Positions 34,077 to 43,378 are shown, numbered from the stretch's first letter. The stretch: DNA of 60,140 nucleotides from an uncultured Ruegeria sp. (GCF_947504215.1 NZ_CANNGO010000019.1:1-60140), one strand, 5' to 3'. A program made the numbers and translations. The notes: generated by a model not told the origin, from the sequence alone.

Positions 34077-35270
34077 TCACGCGGCCTCATGGCCTTCCAT
34101 AATCATGTTGAATATTGCCTGATCAGTCACGCCTTCCGACCCGATCAACAATACACGTGACGTCGATGCCAAACCAAGTTTTTCAGCAAGTGATGTATCC
34201 GCCATCGCAGCGATCAAGGCAGCCAGTCCCGCAACGGCGCTTTCCCCTGCTTCGATTGCCGTATCGTTGCCAGGCGGTTTGGCCAACAATCGTACTGCCG
34301 GGGCAACCAGCGCCTCGGGGATCGTCAGATAATCGGTAGCTTCCTCTGAGAGGATTTCCCACGCCAGACCCGATGGTTCGCCACAGGACAACCCGGCCAT
34401 CAGTGTTTCCTCTGCAATGTCAACTTTGGTCGCCGCACCGATCTTTGCGCTTTCAAACAGGCAAGCGGCAAGCTCGGGCTCAACAATGATCGGCCGAGGG
34501 GAGGCTTCGCCCCAATACTGCCGCAGTGCCGCAATCACCCCGGCTGCCAGCCCACCAACACCGCCCTGCAAAAACACATGGGTCGGCGCCTGATCCAGCG
34601 CATCGCAGACTTCCTGAACCATGACGCCATAACCGCACATCACGTCGCGCGGGGGCAACGAATAGCCAGGCCAGGAAGTGTCAGAGACTACGAACCAACC
34701 GTTGTCTTCGGCTTCCGTCTTCGCAAGCAGGACCGACTCGTCATAGCCCCCTTCAATCCGAACCACCTCAGCCCCCAGATCGCGCATGGCAGCGGCGCGA
34801 CCTTCGCTGACTTCAGCATGAACATAGATGCGGCAGCGCACGCCAAAGCGTTTGCAGCCCCAGGCAAGCGATCGTCCATGGTTGCCATCGGTCGCAGACA
34901 CAAGCGTAATCGCCGCGCATTCTTCGGCGTATGTCCCGTGTCTGATATCGGCAAGGGACACATCCTTGCCGAAGCGCTTGGAAATCTCGCGCTGCAGAAC
35001 CCTCAGAGCTGCATAGGACCCACCCAATGCCTTGAAGCTGCCAAGCCCAAAGCGTGGGCCTTCGTCTTTGTAAAGGATCTCACCGACGCCGATCGCGGCC
35101 GCGATCGCGGAAAGAGAGACCAGCGGGGTTGGTGCATAGCCATCCCATGCAGTAATTTCCCGGTTAGCGGTCGCGAAACTCTCAGCTGTAAGGACGCGAT
35201 GCGCGGCATCTCCATTGGTCAGCTTTGCGGCGACATGCCGAATGGGCGCTTTGGGAAGTACATTAGTCAT
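34077..35270 (-). CDS. dpaL: Diaminopropionate ammonia-lyase-type PLP enzyme
   Basis: 397 residues from the ATG at 35270, which overlaps the M20 stop (TGATG). Fold-type-II PLP enzyme: the cofactor Lys is in RFGLGSFKALGGSYAALR (about residue 77), the substrate/phosphate loop in SATDGNHGRSLAWG (about 117-127), and QGGVGGLAAGVIAALRQY binds phosphate. These FGLGSFKALGG and DGNHGR motifs, with DTSWPGYS and IMQGY-like PRDVMCGYGVM, are those of 2,3-diaminopropionate ammonia-lyase (E. coli YgeX), which makes pyruvate and two ammonia. EutB of ectoine clusters is also a threonine-dehydratase relative, but shorter. In E. coli ygeX is next to the M20-type ygeY; the same pairing occurs here. Confidence 0.82.
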   Translation of the reverse strand: MTNVLPKAPIRHVAAKLTNGDAAHRVLTAESFATANREITAWDGYAPTPLVSLSAIAAAIGVGEILYKDEGPRFGLGSFKALGGSYAALRVLQREISKRFGKDVSLADIRHGTYAEECAAITLVSATDGNHGRSLAWGCKRFGVRCRIYVHAEVSEGRAAAMRDLGAEVVRIEGGYDESVLLAKTEAEDNGWFVVSDTSWPGYSLPPRDVMCGYGVMVQEVCDALDQAPTHVFLQGGVGGLAAGVIAALRQYWGEASPRPIIVEPELAACLFESAKIGAATKVDIAEETLMAGLSCGEPSGLAWEILSEEATDYLTIPEALVAPAVRLLAKPPGNDTAIEAGESAVAGLAALIAAMADTSLAEKLGLASTSRVLLIGSEGVTDQAIFNMIMEGHEAA

Positions 35271-36418
35271 CACGTGGTCTTTCGTTTTGGCAGGCGGTCC
35301 TTCACAAGCTGCGCCCAAAGAGCAGCACCAATAGGAAGGAGTGCATCGTTGAAATCATAGTCCGCAGCGTGCAGCGGTTGGCTAAAAGGTGGCTTGGTGC
35401 CATTTCCAAGAAGCAGGAAACATCCTGGAACCGCCGCGCAGAAATGGGCGAAGTCTTCGGAAAAACTCATGGGAGGTCGATCGCCGATCACCTTCAGGCC
35501 AGCGTTTCTTGCGGTCTGAACCACGGCCTCGGTCGGCTCCTGAGAATTGATGGTTTCGATGAATTCCGTGTTGAATGTCGTATCGGCGCGCGCACCATGG
35601 GCGGCTGCAACGCCATCGGCGATTTGACGCATGAAGCGTTCGACGTCTTTCCGGTCTTGTGGCAATCGGGTTCGAACGTCGCCTTTCAAAATCGCGGTAC
35701 CCGGCAAGACGTTGCGTTGTCCGTCTGTGAGGAACTCGGTCACAGACACGACGGCCCCGGTACTGGGTGCCAGTTTCCGCGAAACGATGGTTTGCAACGC
35801 CTGTACCATTTCGGCGCCAACCGTAATCGCATCGACACCGACCTGCGGCATGGAGGCATGCCCCCCTTGGCCTGTGATTTCGATTTCAAACAGGCTCTCA
35901 CTCGCGCAGATTTGGCCTGCGCGGGTTGACACCTCGCCCAATGGCGCGCCGGGCAGGTTGTGAATGGCGTAGACTTCGTCCAGTGGAAACTGTTCCAGGA
36001 TGCCGTCATCAATCATCGCCCGTGCGCCCAGCCCATGTTCTTCGTTAGGTTGGAAGATAAAGACAACCTTACCGTCAAAATCAGGGTTTCTGGTCAATAG
36101 TTCAGCAGCCCCCAAAAGCATCGTGATATGTCCGTCGTGGCCACAAGCATGCATCACACCGGCGTTTTGCGAAACATAGTCATGAGTGCTGATTTCCTGG
36201 ATCGGAAGAGCATCCAGGTCAGCGCGCAGGCCGATGGTGCGATTGCCGCGGCCAGATTGCAAAACGCCGATAACTCCGCTGCCTTCGTGCACTTCAACGC
36301 CGAGCGCGCACAGACAGCGGACGACCTTGGCCTTGGTGCGCACTTCGTCAAAGCCGACCTCAGGATCACGATGAAAGGACCGTCGCAGGTCAGTTAAACT
36401 GTTCTGAAAGGCACTCAT
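35270..36418 (-). CDS. M20-family amidohydrolase (HipO/N-acyl-amino-acid deacylase-like)
   Basis: 382 residues from the ATG at 36418; the frame is open to 36526 but without a site. Metal-dependent deacylase: HACGHDGHITMLLG (about residue 85-98), the general base Glu in QPNEEHGLGA, AIHNLP, and the closing His in LHAADYDFND. A dimerisation lid is present (GGHASMPQVGVDAI). Members hydrolyse N-acyl (benzoyl, acetyl, or similar) amino acids. It is translationally coupled to the diaminopropionate-lyase-type gene. The coupling suggests it releases the free diamino acid that the lyase then breaks down. The M24 enzyme at 27853 could precede it. Confidence 0.85.
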   Translation of the reverse strand: MSAFQNSLTDLRRSFHRDPEVGFDEVRTKAKVVRCLCALGVEVHEGSGVIGVLQSGRGNRTIGLRADLDALPIQEISTHDYVSQNAGVMHACGHDGHITMLLGAAELLTRNPDFDGKVVFIFQPNEEHGLGARAMIDDGILEQFPLDEVYAIHNLPGAPLGEVSTRAGQICASESLFEIEITGQGGHASMPQVGVDAITVGAEMVQALQTIVSRKLAPSTGAVVSVTEFLTDGQRNVLPGTAILKGDVRTRLPQDRKDVERFMRQIADGVAAAHGARADTTFNTEFIETINSQEPTEAVVQTARNAGLKVIGDRPPMSFSEDFAHFCAAVPGCFLLLGNGTKPPFSQPLHAADYDFNDALLPIGAALWAQLVKDRLPKRKTT

Positions 36419-36784
36419 CTTCGTCTCTTTTTTGTTTCCGCGCAATACTAGGCTGTATGAGCGGAAGTTATTATCAAAAGATCGCTTACCGGTGATGAAA
36501 TTCTTCGCAGTTTTTCGATTTCGCAACGCTTTCCAGAAGCTGGCCTGCGGGTCCCTGTGATTCTGCCTTTGGCGTTTATTTGAGGCGGTCGGAAAGTGGT
36601 GTCGGACGGTGCAAAACGAGGGGATGCCGCCGGAATAAACTGCAAAATCATACTATGCGTGCAAGCCTCGAATTCTGCGCGATCGCAATCAATTTCGTCA
36701 CGCTCAGGCGACAAATTGCGCTTTTTTCTCTTGAATCACGGCTACCCTGACGAGGGCTATTCCAACAAGACAGGGGAAGACGAG
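36419..36784. other. Divergent promoter region
   Basis: Between the starts of the minus-strand M20 operon and the plus-strand PLP/BisC operon. No TGGTATATACCA copy is present, so the GntR regulator is not obviously in charge here; an Lrp-type site cannot be recognised by eye. The open frame that enters from 36596 is considered non-coding up to 36784. Confidence 0.4.
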
Positions 36785-38257
36785 ATGATTCCAGGGCTGG
36801 AAACCACGATCACGCATCAAGAGAGCTATGATCGCAATGTTGAAAGCTTGCACAGCCTTGGGCTTGTACTGCCGCGGATATCCGATTTGGCTGATCCTCC
36901 TGGAAGACTTGCTGGAAAAATGGCTGAAATCACAGACGCGGATCCGGATTCACCAGATGCACGCAACCTCTTCCGTGTGCACTGGCATAATGGGGCAGAC
37001 CGCCGCAGTCTGGTGTCGGTGCCAGAGCACATCGTCCTCCCAGACACTCTGACAGGTGTGAAAGCGAAGATCGTTGTCGCCTTGGGCAATCGGTTCCCGA
37101 TGATCAACACGCATAAAGTTCTGGCGGCGTATGGCTGCCTAATCCCGCGCTTGATGTCGGGCGCTTTTGACGCCACCCGGCACCGGGCTGTCTGGCCCTC
37201 GACCGGCAACTACTGCCGTGGAGGTGTTGCGATTGCCACCCTGCTGGGCTGCCGGTCGGTGGCCGTTCTACCTGAAGGGATGAGCCAGGAACGGTTTCAT
37301 TGGCTAAACCGCTGGTTGGCCGACCCAAACGATATTTACCGCACGCCCGGAACAGAAAGTAACGTCAAGGAGATTTATGATGCATGCCACGAATTGGCAA
37401 AAGACGCTGAGAACCTGATCCTCAACCAATTTGGCGAATACGGGAACTATGTCATTCACCGTGCTGTGACGGGACCGGCTCTGCAGCGAATTTTCGATCA
37501 CGTGAATGCAGATGGCACGAAGACCGCGCGTGCCTTTATCGCCGCGACCGGCTCCGCCGGAACACTGGCGGCGGGGGACCATCTGAAGCAGGCGCTTGGC
37601 ACCCAGACGGGCGTGATCGAGGCGCTGCAATGCCCAACGTTGCTGTATAACGGATACGGAGAGCACAACATCCAAGGCATCGGCGACAAACATGTCCCCC
37701 TGATCCACAACGTGATGGCGTCTGATTTTGTTATCGGGGTGTCTGATGCCACTTGTGATGATCTGAACCTTGTTTTCAACACGCCAGCAGGCCGCGCCTA
37801 TCTGTCTCAGCATCGGGGTTTGGCCCAGGAACGGATTGCGCAGCTGGGTGATCTTGGCCTGTCGTCCATCGCGAACATCATCGGGGCGATCAAGTACGCC
37901 AAGTTCAACGATCTTGGCGCGGATGATGTGGTGTTGACTGTCGCGACAGATGGCGCGGATATGTATCACACCGAGATGGCCGCTGCCGAGGATCGGCACT
38001 TTGGCGGGCGCCTTAGCGAGGTGCAGGCGGCAGAGGCATTTGGTCAACATATTCTCGGCGCCAGCATCGACCACATGCAAGAGCTTGGCCGTTTTGACCG
38101 CGAACGCATTTTCAACCTTGCCTACTATACTTGGGTCGAGCAGCAGGGCACCTCGCTGGAAGCCTTCGACCGCCGCCGCGACCCGTCGTTCTGGGACGGG
38201 TTGATGGAACTGGTGCCGGTTTGGGACGGTATGATTGACCGGTTCAATGCCGCGTAA
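36785..38257 (+). CDS. Fold-type-II PLP-dependent enzyme of an uncommon, longer group
   Basis: 490 residues from the ATG at 36785, with GGGGAAG upstream. It resembles the cysteine synthase/threonine dehydratase fold but is about 100 residues longer. The cofactor Lys is probably in FPMINTHKVLAAYG, the phosphate/substrate loop in WPSTGNYCRGGVAIATLLG, and the phosphate-binding loop in ATGSAGTLAAGDHL. PEGMSQERFHWLNRWL and RTPGTESNVKEIYDAC are further conserved-looking blocks. I know this group only as unnamed PLP-dependent proteins; a beta-elimination on a sulfur- or nitrogen-substituted amino acid is a reasonable guess. It overlaps the BisC-type gene by 11 nt. Confidence 0.75.
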   Translation: MIPGLETTITHQESYDRNVESLHSLGLVLPRISDLADPPGRLAGKMAEITDADPDSPDARNLFRVHWHNGADRRSLVSVPEHIVLPDTLTGVKAKIVVALGNRFPMINTHKVLAAYGCLIPRLMSGAFDATRHRAVWPSTGNYCRGGVAIATLLGCRSVAVLPEGMSQERFHWLNRWLADPNDIYRTPGTESNVKEIYDACHELAKDAENLILNQFGEYGNYVIHRAVTGPALQRIFDHVNADGTKTARAFIAATGSAGTLAAGDHLKQALGTQTGVIEALQCPTLLYNGYGEHNIQGIGDKHVPLIHNVMASDFVIGVSDATCDDLNLVFNTPAGRAYLSQHRGLAQERIAQLGDLGLSSIANIIGAIKYAKFNDLGADDVVLTVATDGADMYHTEMAAAEDRHFGGRLSEVQAAEAFGQHILGASIDHMQELGRFDRERIFNLAYYTWVEQQGTSLEAFDRRRDPSFWDGLMELVPVWDGMIDRFNAA

Positions 38258-40586
38258 GACATCTGTCGAAGACATGCCGTTGACCGCCGCGCATTGGGGC
38301 GTTCACCGGGCAGAGGTAAAGGAAGGCAAGCTTTGCGCCCTGCATCCGTTTGAGCAAGACCCTAATCCTTCTCCGATCGCCAGTGGCTATCTGGGTGTGT
38401 TGGATGATGCCCTGCGGATCGATGCGCCAATGGTGCGCAAGAGCTGGCTTGAAAACGGGCCCGGCAGCGCGACCCACAAGCGCGGCCACGAACCATTTGT
38501 TCAGGTCACGTGGGATGAGGCAGAGACGCTTGTCGCCGATGAGCTGAAGCGCGTCAAATCAGCGTATGGGAATGAAGCGATCTATGGCGGTTCGTACGGG
38601 TGGTCAGGCGCGGGCCGGTTTCACCACGCGCAAAGTCAGCTCCACAGGTTTCTGAATTGCATAGGTGGCTACACAAAGTCCGTGAACACATATTCCCTAG
38701 CAGCTGGCGAGGTGATCCTATCGCACATTCTGGGCGATCCGGCGACGCTCATCCATAATCCGCCAAGCTGGCAGTCAGTGGTTGAAAGCAGTGAGTTGCT
38801 GGTAGCTTTCGGAGGAATGCCCCTGCGCAACAGCCAGATCAGCTCCGGTGGAACCGGCGCGCATCGTGCGCGTACCGCGCTTTCAGAGGCCCAGAACAAC
38901 GGTGTATCCTTTGTCAACATCTCGCCCATCCGCAGTGATGTGGCCGCTGACCTGAACGCGGAGTGGATAGCTGTGCGACCAGGTAGTGATGTGGCACTGA
39001 TGCTGGCCATTGCCCATGAGTTGCTTAAGAACAGCTGGCATGACCGGGCTTTTCTCGACCGCTATACAACTGGTTTTGACACCTTTGCCCGATATGTGAC
39101 CGGTCAATCAGATGGAGTCGTGAAATCTGCAGCGTGGGCGGCTGATATCGCGCATGTTCCGACCCAAAAAATCAAGGATCTTGCCTCGCGTATGGCAAAG
39201 TCGCGCACTCTTATCTCGGTGAGTTGGTCATTGACCCGGCAAGAGAATGGCGAACAACCGTTTTGGATGGCCACGACGCTGGCCGCCATGTTGGGTCAGA
39301 TTGGTTTGCCCGGTGCCGGCATCGCCTTTGGTTACTGCGCCTCCAATTCCATCGGGATGGAGCGGAGACCCGTAAAATTCGCCTCGCTTGCTCAGGGCCC
39401 CAACCCGGTCAAAAGCTTCATTCCAGTGGCCCGGATCAGTGATATGTTGTTGAACCCCGGCGGCACATTCCAGTTCAACGGTCAGACGCACAGATATCCG
39501 GAAATCAAACTCGTTTACTGGGCGGGTGGCAATCCGTTTCATCATCACCAGGACCTGACGAAACTGGAACGGGCCTGGCAACGGCCCGATACGATCATTG
39601 CCCACGAGTGGTGTTGGAACGCACTGGCTAAGCGGTCGGATATCGTCCTGCCATGTACAACGCAGTTGGAACGCCGAGACCTCATGATTACACCGCGCGA
39701 TCCTTATGTTGTTGCGATGGAGGCAGTCGTTCCGCCCTATGCGCAAGCGCGCGACGACTACACCATTCTGTCGAATATTAGCCGACGCCTCGGTGCAGAA
39801 CAGTCTTTTACAGAAGGTCGAAGTTGCGAAGACTGGCTGCGTTGGCTCTATGAGGAAAGCCGTGAAAAGGCTGCGACATTTGACATCACGCTGCCGGATT
39901 ACGAGGAGTTTTCCGCCAAGGGGTGGCACTACATAGCTCCGAACCAACCGGGCAGCGGTGCCTTAGCCGAATATCGTAGGGATCCTGAGGCAGCACCACT
40001 CAGAACTTCATCCCGGCGGATCGAGATTTTTAGCAAGAATATCATTGGTTTTGGCAGCGTCGATGTTCTGCCGCACCCGGCGTGGTATCCGCCGAGCGAG
40101 TGGCTTGGAAACGCTGCCGGTCCGCACACCTTTCACCTGATATCAGGGCAACCTGCAGAAAAGCTGCACTCTCAATTGGATCATGGACCCGAAAGCAGGG
40201 CGGCGAAGGTAATGGGTCGGACCCCTGTTAACCTCAATCCGTCGGATGCGAAGGCGCTTGGAATTGTCGATGGTGATCTACTTCGGGTATTTAATGATCG
40301 CGGTGCATGTTTGGCGAACGCGCGACTCGATGTGTCATTAATGCAAGGCTGTGTGGCGATAAGTACCGGAGCATGGCTTGATGTCGAACGGCAGGCAGAT
40401 GGAACACTGATTTGCCGCAACGGCAACCCCAATACCCTTACCCGCGACCAAGGCACCTCAGAACTCGCGCAGGGGCCCACCGCGCACAGTTGCTTAGTTG
40501 GTATCGAGAAGTTCTTGGGCCAAACAGGACCAACTAAAGCTTACTCACCACCAGAAATTGAACGGGGTAAGGCAGGAAAAACATAA
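38247..40586 (+). CDS. bisC: BisC-type molybdopterin S/N-oxide reductase
   Basis: 779 residues from ATG 38247 (within the preceding gene); ATG 38274 (MPLTAAHWG) would be 770. It is a DMSO-reductase-family enzyme binding bis-MGD. The catalytic Ser is in YGGSYGWSGAGRFHHAQ, a motif exact for biotin-sulfoxide/TMAO reductases, with GGMPLRNSQIS and the C-terminal cofactor-binding region (HFHLISGQPAEKLHSQLD...). There is no twin-arginine signal and no Fe-S cluster cysteines at the start, so it is a cytosolic, soluble form like BisC. Electrons would come from thioredoxin or NADPH systems. Physiological substrates of BisC-like enzymes are sulfoxides such as biotin or methionine sulfoxide and N-oxides. 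It is the last gene of the operon. Confidence 0.85.
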   Translation: MPRKTSVEDMPLTAAHWGVHRAEVKEGKLCALHPFEQDPNPSPIASGYLGVLDDALRIDAPMVRKSWLENGPGSATHKRGHEPFVQVTWDEAETLVADELKRVKSAYGNEAIYGGSYGWSGAGRFHHAQSQLHRFLNCIGGYTKSVNTYSLAAGEVILSHILGDPATLIHNPPSWQSVVESSELLVAFGGMPLRNSQISSGGTGAHRARTALSEAQNNGVSFVNISPIRSDVAADLNAEWIAVRPGSDVALMLAIAHELLKNSWHDRAFLDRYTTGFDTFARYVTGQSDGVVKSAAWAADIAHVPTQKIKDLASRMAKSRTLISVSWSLTRQENGEQPFWMATTLAAMLGQIGLPGAGIAFGYCASNSIGMERRPVKFASLAQGPNPVKSFIPVARISDMLLNPGGTFQFNGQTHRYPEIKLVYWAGGNPFHHHQDLTKLERAWQRPDTIIAHEWCWNALAKRSDIVLPCTTQLERRDLMITPRDPYVVAMEAVVPPYAQARDDYTILSNISRRLGAEQSFTEGRSCEDWLRWLYEESREKAATFDITLPDYEEFSAKGWHYIAPNQPGSGALAEYRRDPEAAPLRTSSRRIEIFSKNIIGFGSVDVLPHPAWYPPSEWLGNAAGPHTFHLISGQPAEKLHSQLDHGPESRAAKVMGRTPVNLNPSDAKALGIVDGDLLRVFNDRGACLANARLDVSLMQGCVAISTGAWLDVERQADGTLICRNGNPNTLTRDQGTSELAQGPTAHSCLVGIEKFLGQTGPTKAYSPPEIERGKAGKT

Positions 40587-41000
40587 AATTTTCCTTTTGT
40601 TTGAAAGCGCGCAAGTGAAGCATTGGATCAGCAAGTTGCGCTAGCCATCCAACGCACCCAAGTCTGGTTGTTGGCCAACGCGCACAGGTCGTAAACACAC
40701 TGCCTCAGCATTCTCAGGGAGTTCGGATTTACTCTGGCTTTGAGGTAGGTGCGGCCGAAGTAATCTGCCATCCACAAACATAAGATGGACCCTACATCGT
40801 CAGGCAAGGCCAGTTTTTGAGGAATTCCACCAGAGCCTGAGTCGACGAATTGAAAGTCTACCTCGAGTTATAAACTCCGAGGGCCGATTTATCAGTTTCG
40901 CAGAACCGGACATTGGCTGCGCTACAGAGAGAATTGCAAAATGGGCATACAGCTAACCTCAGAGGCAACGCAGCATCCTGTCATATTCTGCATCAGTCAA
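40587..41000. other. Degenerate stretch with a minus-strand gene fragment
   Basis: No complete gene. A frame on the minus strand at 40628-40771 looks like the C-terminal end of a protein (see separate entry). The remainder shows nothing. Confidence 0.4.
40628..40771 (-). pseudogene. Possible C-terminal gene fragment, 47 aa
   Basis: Encodes MADYFGRTYLKARVNPNSLR followed by MLRQCVYDLCALANN and QTWVRWMASATC, then a stop. The composition is protein-like and the frame extends a few codons upstream (LCLW). No family is recognised and no ribosome-binding site is seen. Confidence 0.25.
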
Positions 41001-41049
41001 AACGTCGAGTTGTCGTTATGGGAGGGCATGGCGGGTCGGTGGATCAGTC

Positions 41050-41296
41050 ATGAAAGCACCAGACTTACCTTCCATTCGGGCATTGCGCCCTGCTTGGAAC
41101 AAAGGACGTATCGTCGGCCAAAAGCGACCGCTCAAGCCGAAGCATGTCTGGGCAATCCGCGTTCGCCTGGAACTCGCCGAGAACCATCGCGACCTCGCAC
41201 TGTTCAACATGACGATCGACAGCAAGCTGCGGGGTTGCGACTTGTGAAGATGAAGGTCGTCGACGTCATTGCATCAGGTCAGATTAAGGAACGCGC
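41050..41296 (+). pseudogene. Tyrosine integrase/recombinase, truncated and frameshifted
   Basis: The ATG at 41050 starts MKAPDLPSIRALRPAWNKGR, then IRVRLELAENHRDLALFN and SKLRGCDL, the N-terminal part of a phage-type integrase common in this bacterial group. A 1-nt loss at about 41243 (TTGTGAAG where TTGGTGAAG is expected) causes a stop; the next frame continues MKVVDVIASGQIKERAS, the expected integrase sequence. At about 41297 it is replaced by an IS6-family transposase end. The catalytic half is missing. The same integrase 5' end is repeated at 8074-8130. Confidence 0.7.
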
Positions 41297-41460
41297 GTCC
41301 GCCGCGGCAACGCTTGGCGGGATCGAGGTCGCTCAAATGATCCGAAAGGGCCAGCTCAAGCCAGGAATCTGTCCTTTCAAGAAATTCGCTGAACTGGCTG
41401 CCTAATTTCGGTGTGATAGAAAGAACAACTGCCCGCGTTCAGAACTTTGCAACAAAGCCC
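41297..41460 (+). mobile_element. Right end of an IS6-family element, fused to the integrase fragment
   Basis: Encodes the last ~35 residues of the transposase (AATLGGIEVAQMIRKGQLKP and CPFKKFAELAA, stop at 41403-41405), then a terminal repeat at 41441-41460 which, read inward, is GGGCTTTGTTGCAAAGTTCT, like the ends of the complete element at 44683. The junction with integrase sequence is at about 41297. Confidence 0.65.
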
Positions 41461-41542
41461 ATTCAGGTTGTTTACAAACCCACAATGGCACATTGAGGTC
41501 AGCGGGATGCCTACACCTTCAGAACCAATAAAACCGTCTCGG

Positions 41543-41999
41543 TTAATGTTCGTCTTCAATCGGGGATTCGCGAACGCGGTACTCGACAAAGCGGGAAGCG
41601 CGCATTTTGATGGGGTGGCTCACACGCGCCCGGTATAGCGGTTTAAAGCCGGTAGGCAGGTGGTCGTCGCCCTTGTTTTCAATCGGACGCAGCTCCACAA
41701 GCGAACCGAGTGGCTGCCCAAGTTCCTTATGTTTGTTCTTGCCTTTGTCGTGAAATGCGCTGGTTTGGACAATGTCGAACTCTTTGCTTTGACGGTTCAA
41801 CATGCCAAAGGTCATTCCTACGCCGCCATCTTTTACAATTCGATCCCAAGTCGGGTGGCTTTGCCAATCGTGTTTGGTGCCGTCGCTGTTCTTTTTTGTC
41901 CCTATCCAAGTAGCCACCGGGGCTTTCGTAGGAAAATTCGTAGTAATCTCTGACCCGATCTCCAAAAAGAAGAATACGACCTTTAGTCGATGTTTTCAT
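41543..41999 (-). pseudogene. Hypothetical protein, frameshifted at a homopolymer
   Basis: ATG at 41999 has a strong GAGGGGTAGG site and encodes MKTSTKGRILLFGDRVRDYY and EFSYESPGGYLDRDKK. At an A6 run (41892-41897) the protein-like sequence passes to another frame (NSDGTKHDWQSHPTWDRIVK and VGMTFGMLNRQSKEFDIVQT) that continues to 41543. One indel in that run would give a protein of about 151 residues. The family is not recognised. It could be a real frameshift or, if the source were an assembly, a sequencing error. Confidence 0.45.
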
Positions 42000-42334
42000 C
42001 CTACCCCTCAAACCAAAACATACTGCAAAATCGACTTGTACCAAATTGGCCCCTCATGCGGACCGAACCTACGCACCACGTGTTAATGATGGTAAGCATG
42101 CACGTTTTTTAAAAAATATAGCTGTTGATCAGATTGGGGCCGTTGCATTAGTTGCATAGTACCAGCCTATGGCTGCGCGGATGCGCTGGACTATGCTGCG
42201 CAGAAGAAGCAGCTGATGAACCGGATCTCCTTGGAACACTTGGTCGTTCGTGACGGATGTGGCAAAAACTTGAGCCTCATCATCGTCGTCAACTTTCTCC
42301 TTATCAAAGTCACTTTTACAGCCAAGCGTCGGGA

Positions 42335-42760
42335 GCCTTCAGGACGTCGGAACAAACCTGCCGCTACGAAATTCTTCCTCGAATGCTTGAATGCAATGGT
42401 CCTCCACGAAAGATCGTCATCGACAAGAGCAGTGCGAACACGGCTGGCATCAAAGCCATAAACAAGATGCTGAAAGGCTTTGGCTGCCCGATCCCAATCG
42501 AGATGGTCAGGCGGAAGTATCTGAATAACATCGCGGAACAGGACCATCGCTTCATCAAGAGACGCACTCGACCGATGCTAGGGTTCAAGGCCTTCGCTTC
42601 AGCGGCGGCAACACTGGACGGAATCGAAGTGGCGCACATGATCCGCAAAGGTCAACCCACGCCCAGAATCTGTCCGTTTCGTCAATTTGCAGAACTGGCG
42701 GCATAGGCCGCGGGTTCGGTGCAAACTCTTTGCTCAGTCAGAAACTTCGCAACAGATCCC
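42335..42760 (+). mobile_element. Partial IS6-family element, 3' part
   Basis: Contains the second half of the transposase: RRNKPAATKFF in one frame, then after a 1-nt deletion near 42376 NGPPRKIVIDKSSANTAGIK, IPIEMVRRKYLNNIAEQDHR and CPFRQFAELAA, stop at 42704-42706. The terminal repeat is at 42741-42760 (inward: GGGATCTGTTGCGAAGTTTC). The first half of the element is missing. Close relative of the intact copy at 44683. Confidence 0.7.
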
Positions 42761-43378
42761 GGCATAGCCTTCCATCGAGGCACGGCTGATAATGATCGCT
42801 ACATCTGTGTCGCCAGTGAGCAGCCTCATCTGACTGTTCCAAGTTGATTGTTAGTGCATCATTGGGCTGTGATCCATCGAGATGATGGTTTCGGGCGCAG
42901 TCGGGCGGTAGTCCAGAGCACTAAGCAGTTGTTTGGTGTTTGGCGAACACATAGGCAATCATCGGCGGAGATTTGTCTTGATCAGATTTATGCAGCGGCT
43001 TCCAGTTTGCGTGGTCAGCTACGAAGCTGTAGCTCTATGGAAGGAACAATGTTTGAACTTCTCACTTCCGAATGATTATCACTTTCGTGAAGTGATCATT
43101 TGTTAACGGACTTCCCAGGCAGATCGTGTCCGGTGACATCTGGGCTTGACTGCCGCACTCGCCAAAAGCCCGCTCAATCCGATCCAACATGCATTTCTGG
43201 TCGAATTCAAGCCGCAGACACCCACAAGTTTTCATTGTTTCGGAATTTTCCTGAGATCTCAATAAAATAGCGGGTATTCTATAGAACCCCACCGGCGATG
43301 GATCATCAATCGTGCATGACAAGCGGTGTGCGATACTTTGTATTGCCAGGTAGAAACATGTCACATGTATTGCGCGCC
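42761..43378. other. Gene-free stretch
   Basis: Only short, unconvincing frames in either direction; no repeat, RNA gene or operator recognised. It lies downstream of the PhyH gene that ends at 43379. Confidence 0.4.

Noticed and set aside
37304..38275. 323-codon minus-strand frame
   Set aside because: Antisense to the PLP enzyme, which carries coherent cofactor motifs.
39228..39947. 239-codon minus-strand frame
   Set aside because: Antisense to the BisC-type gene, whose motifs run through the region.
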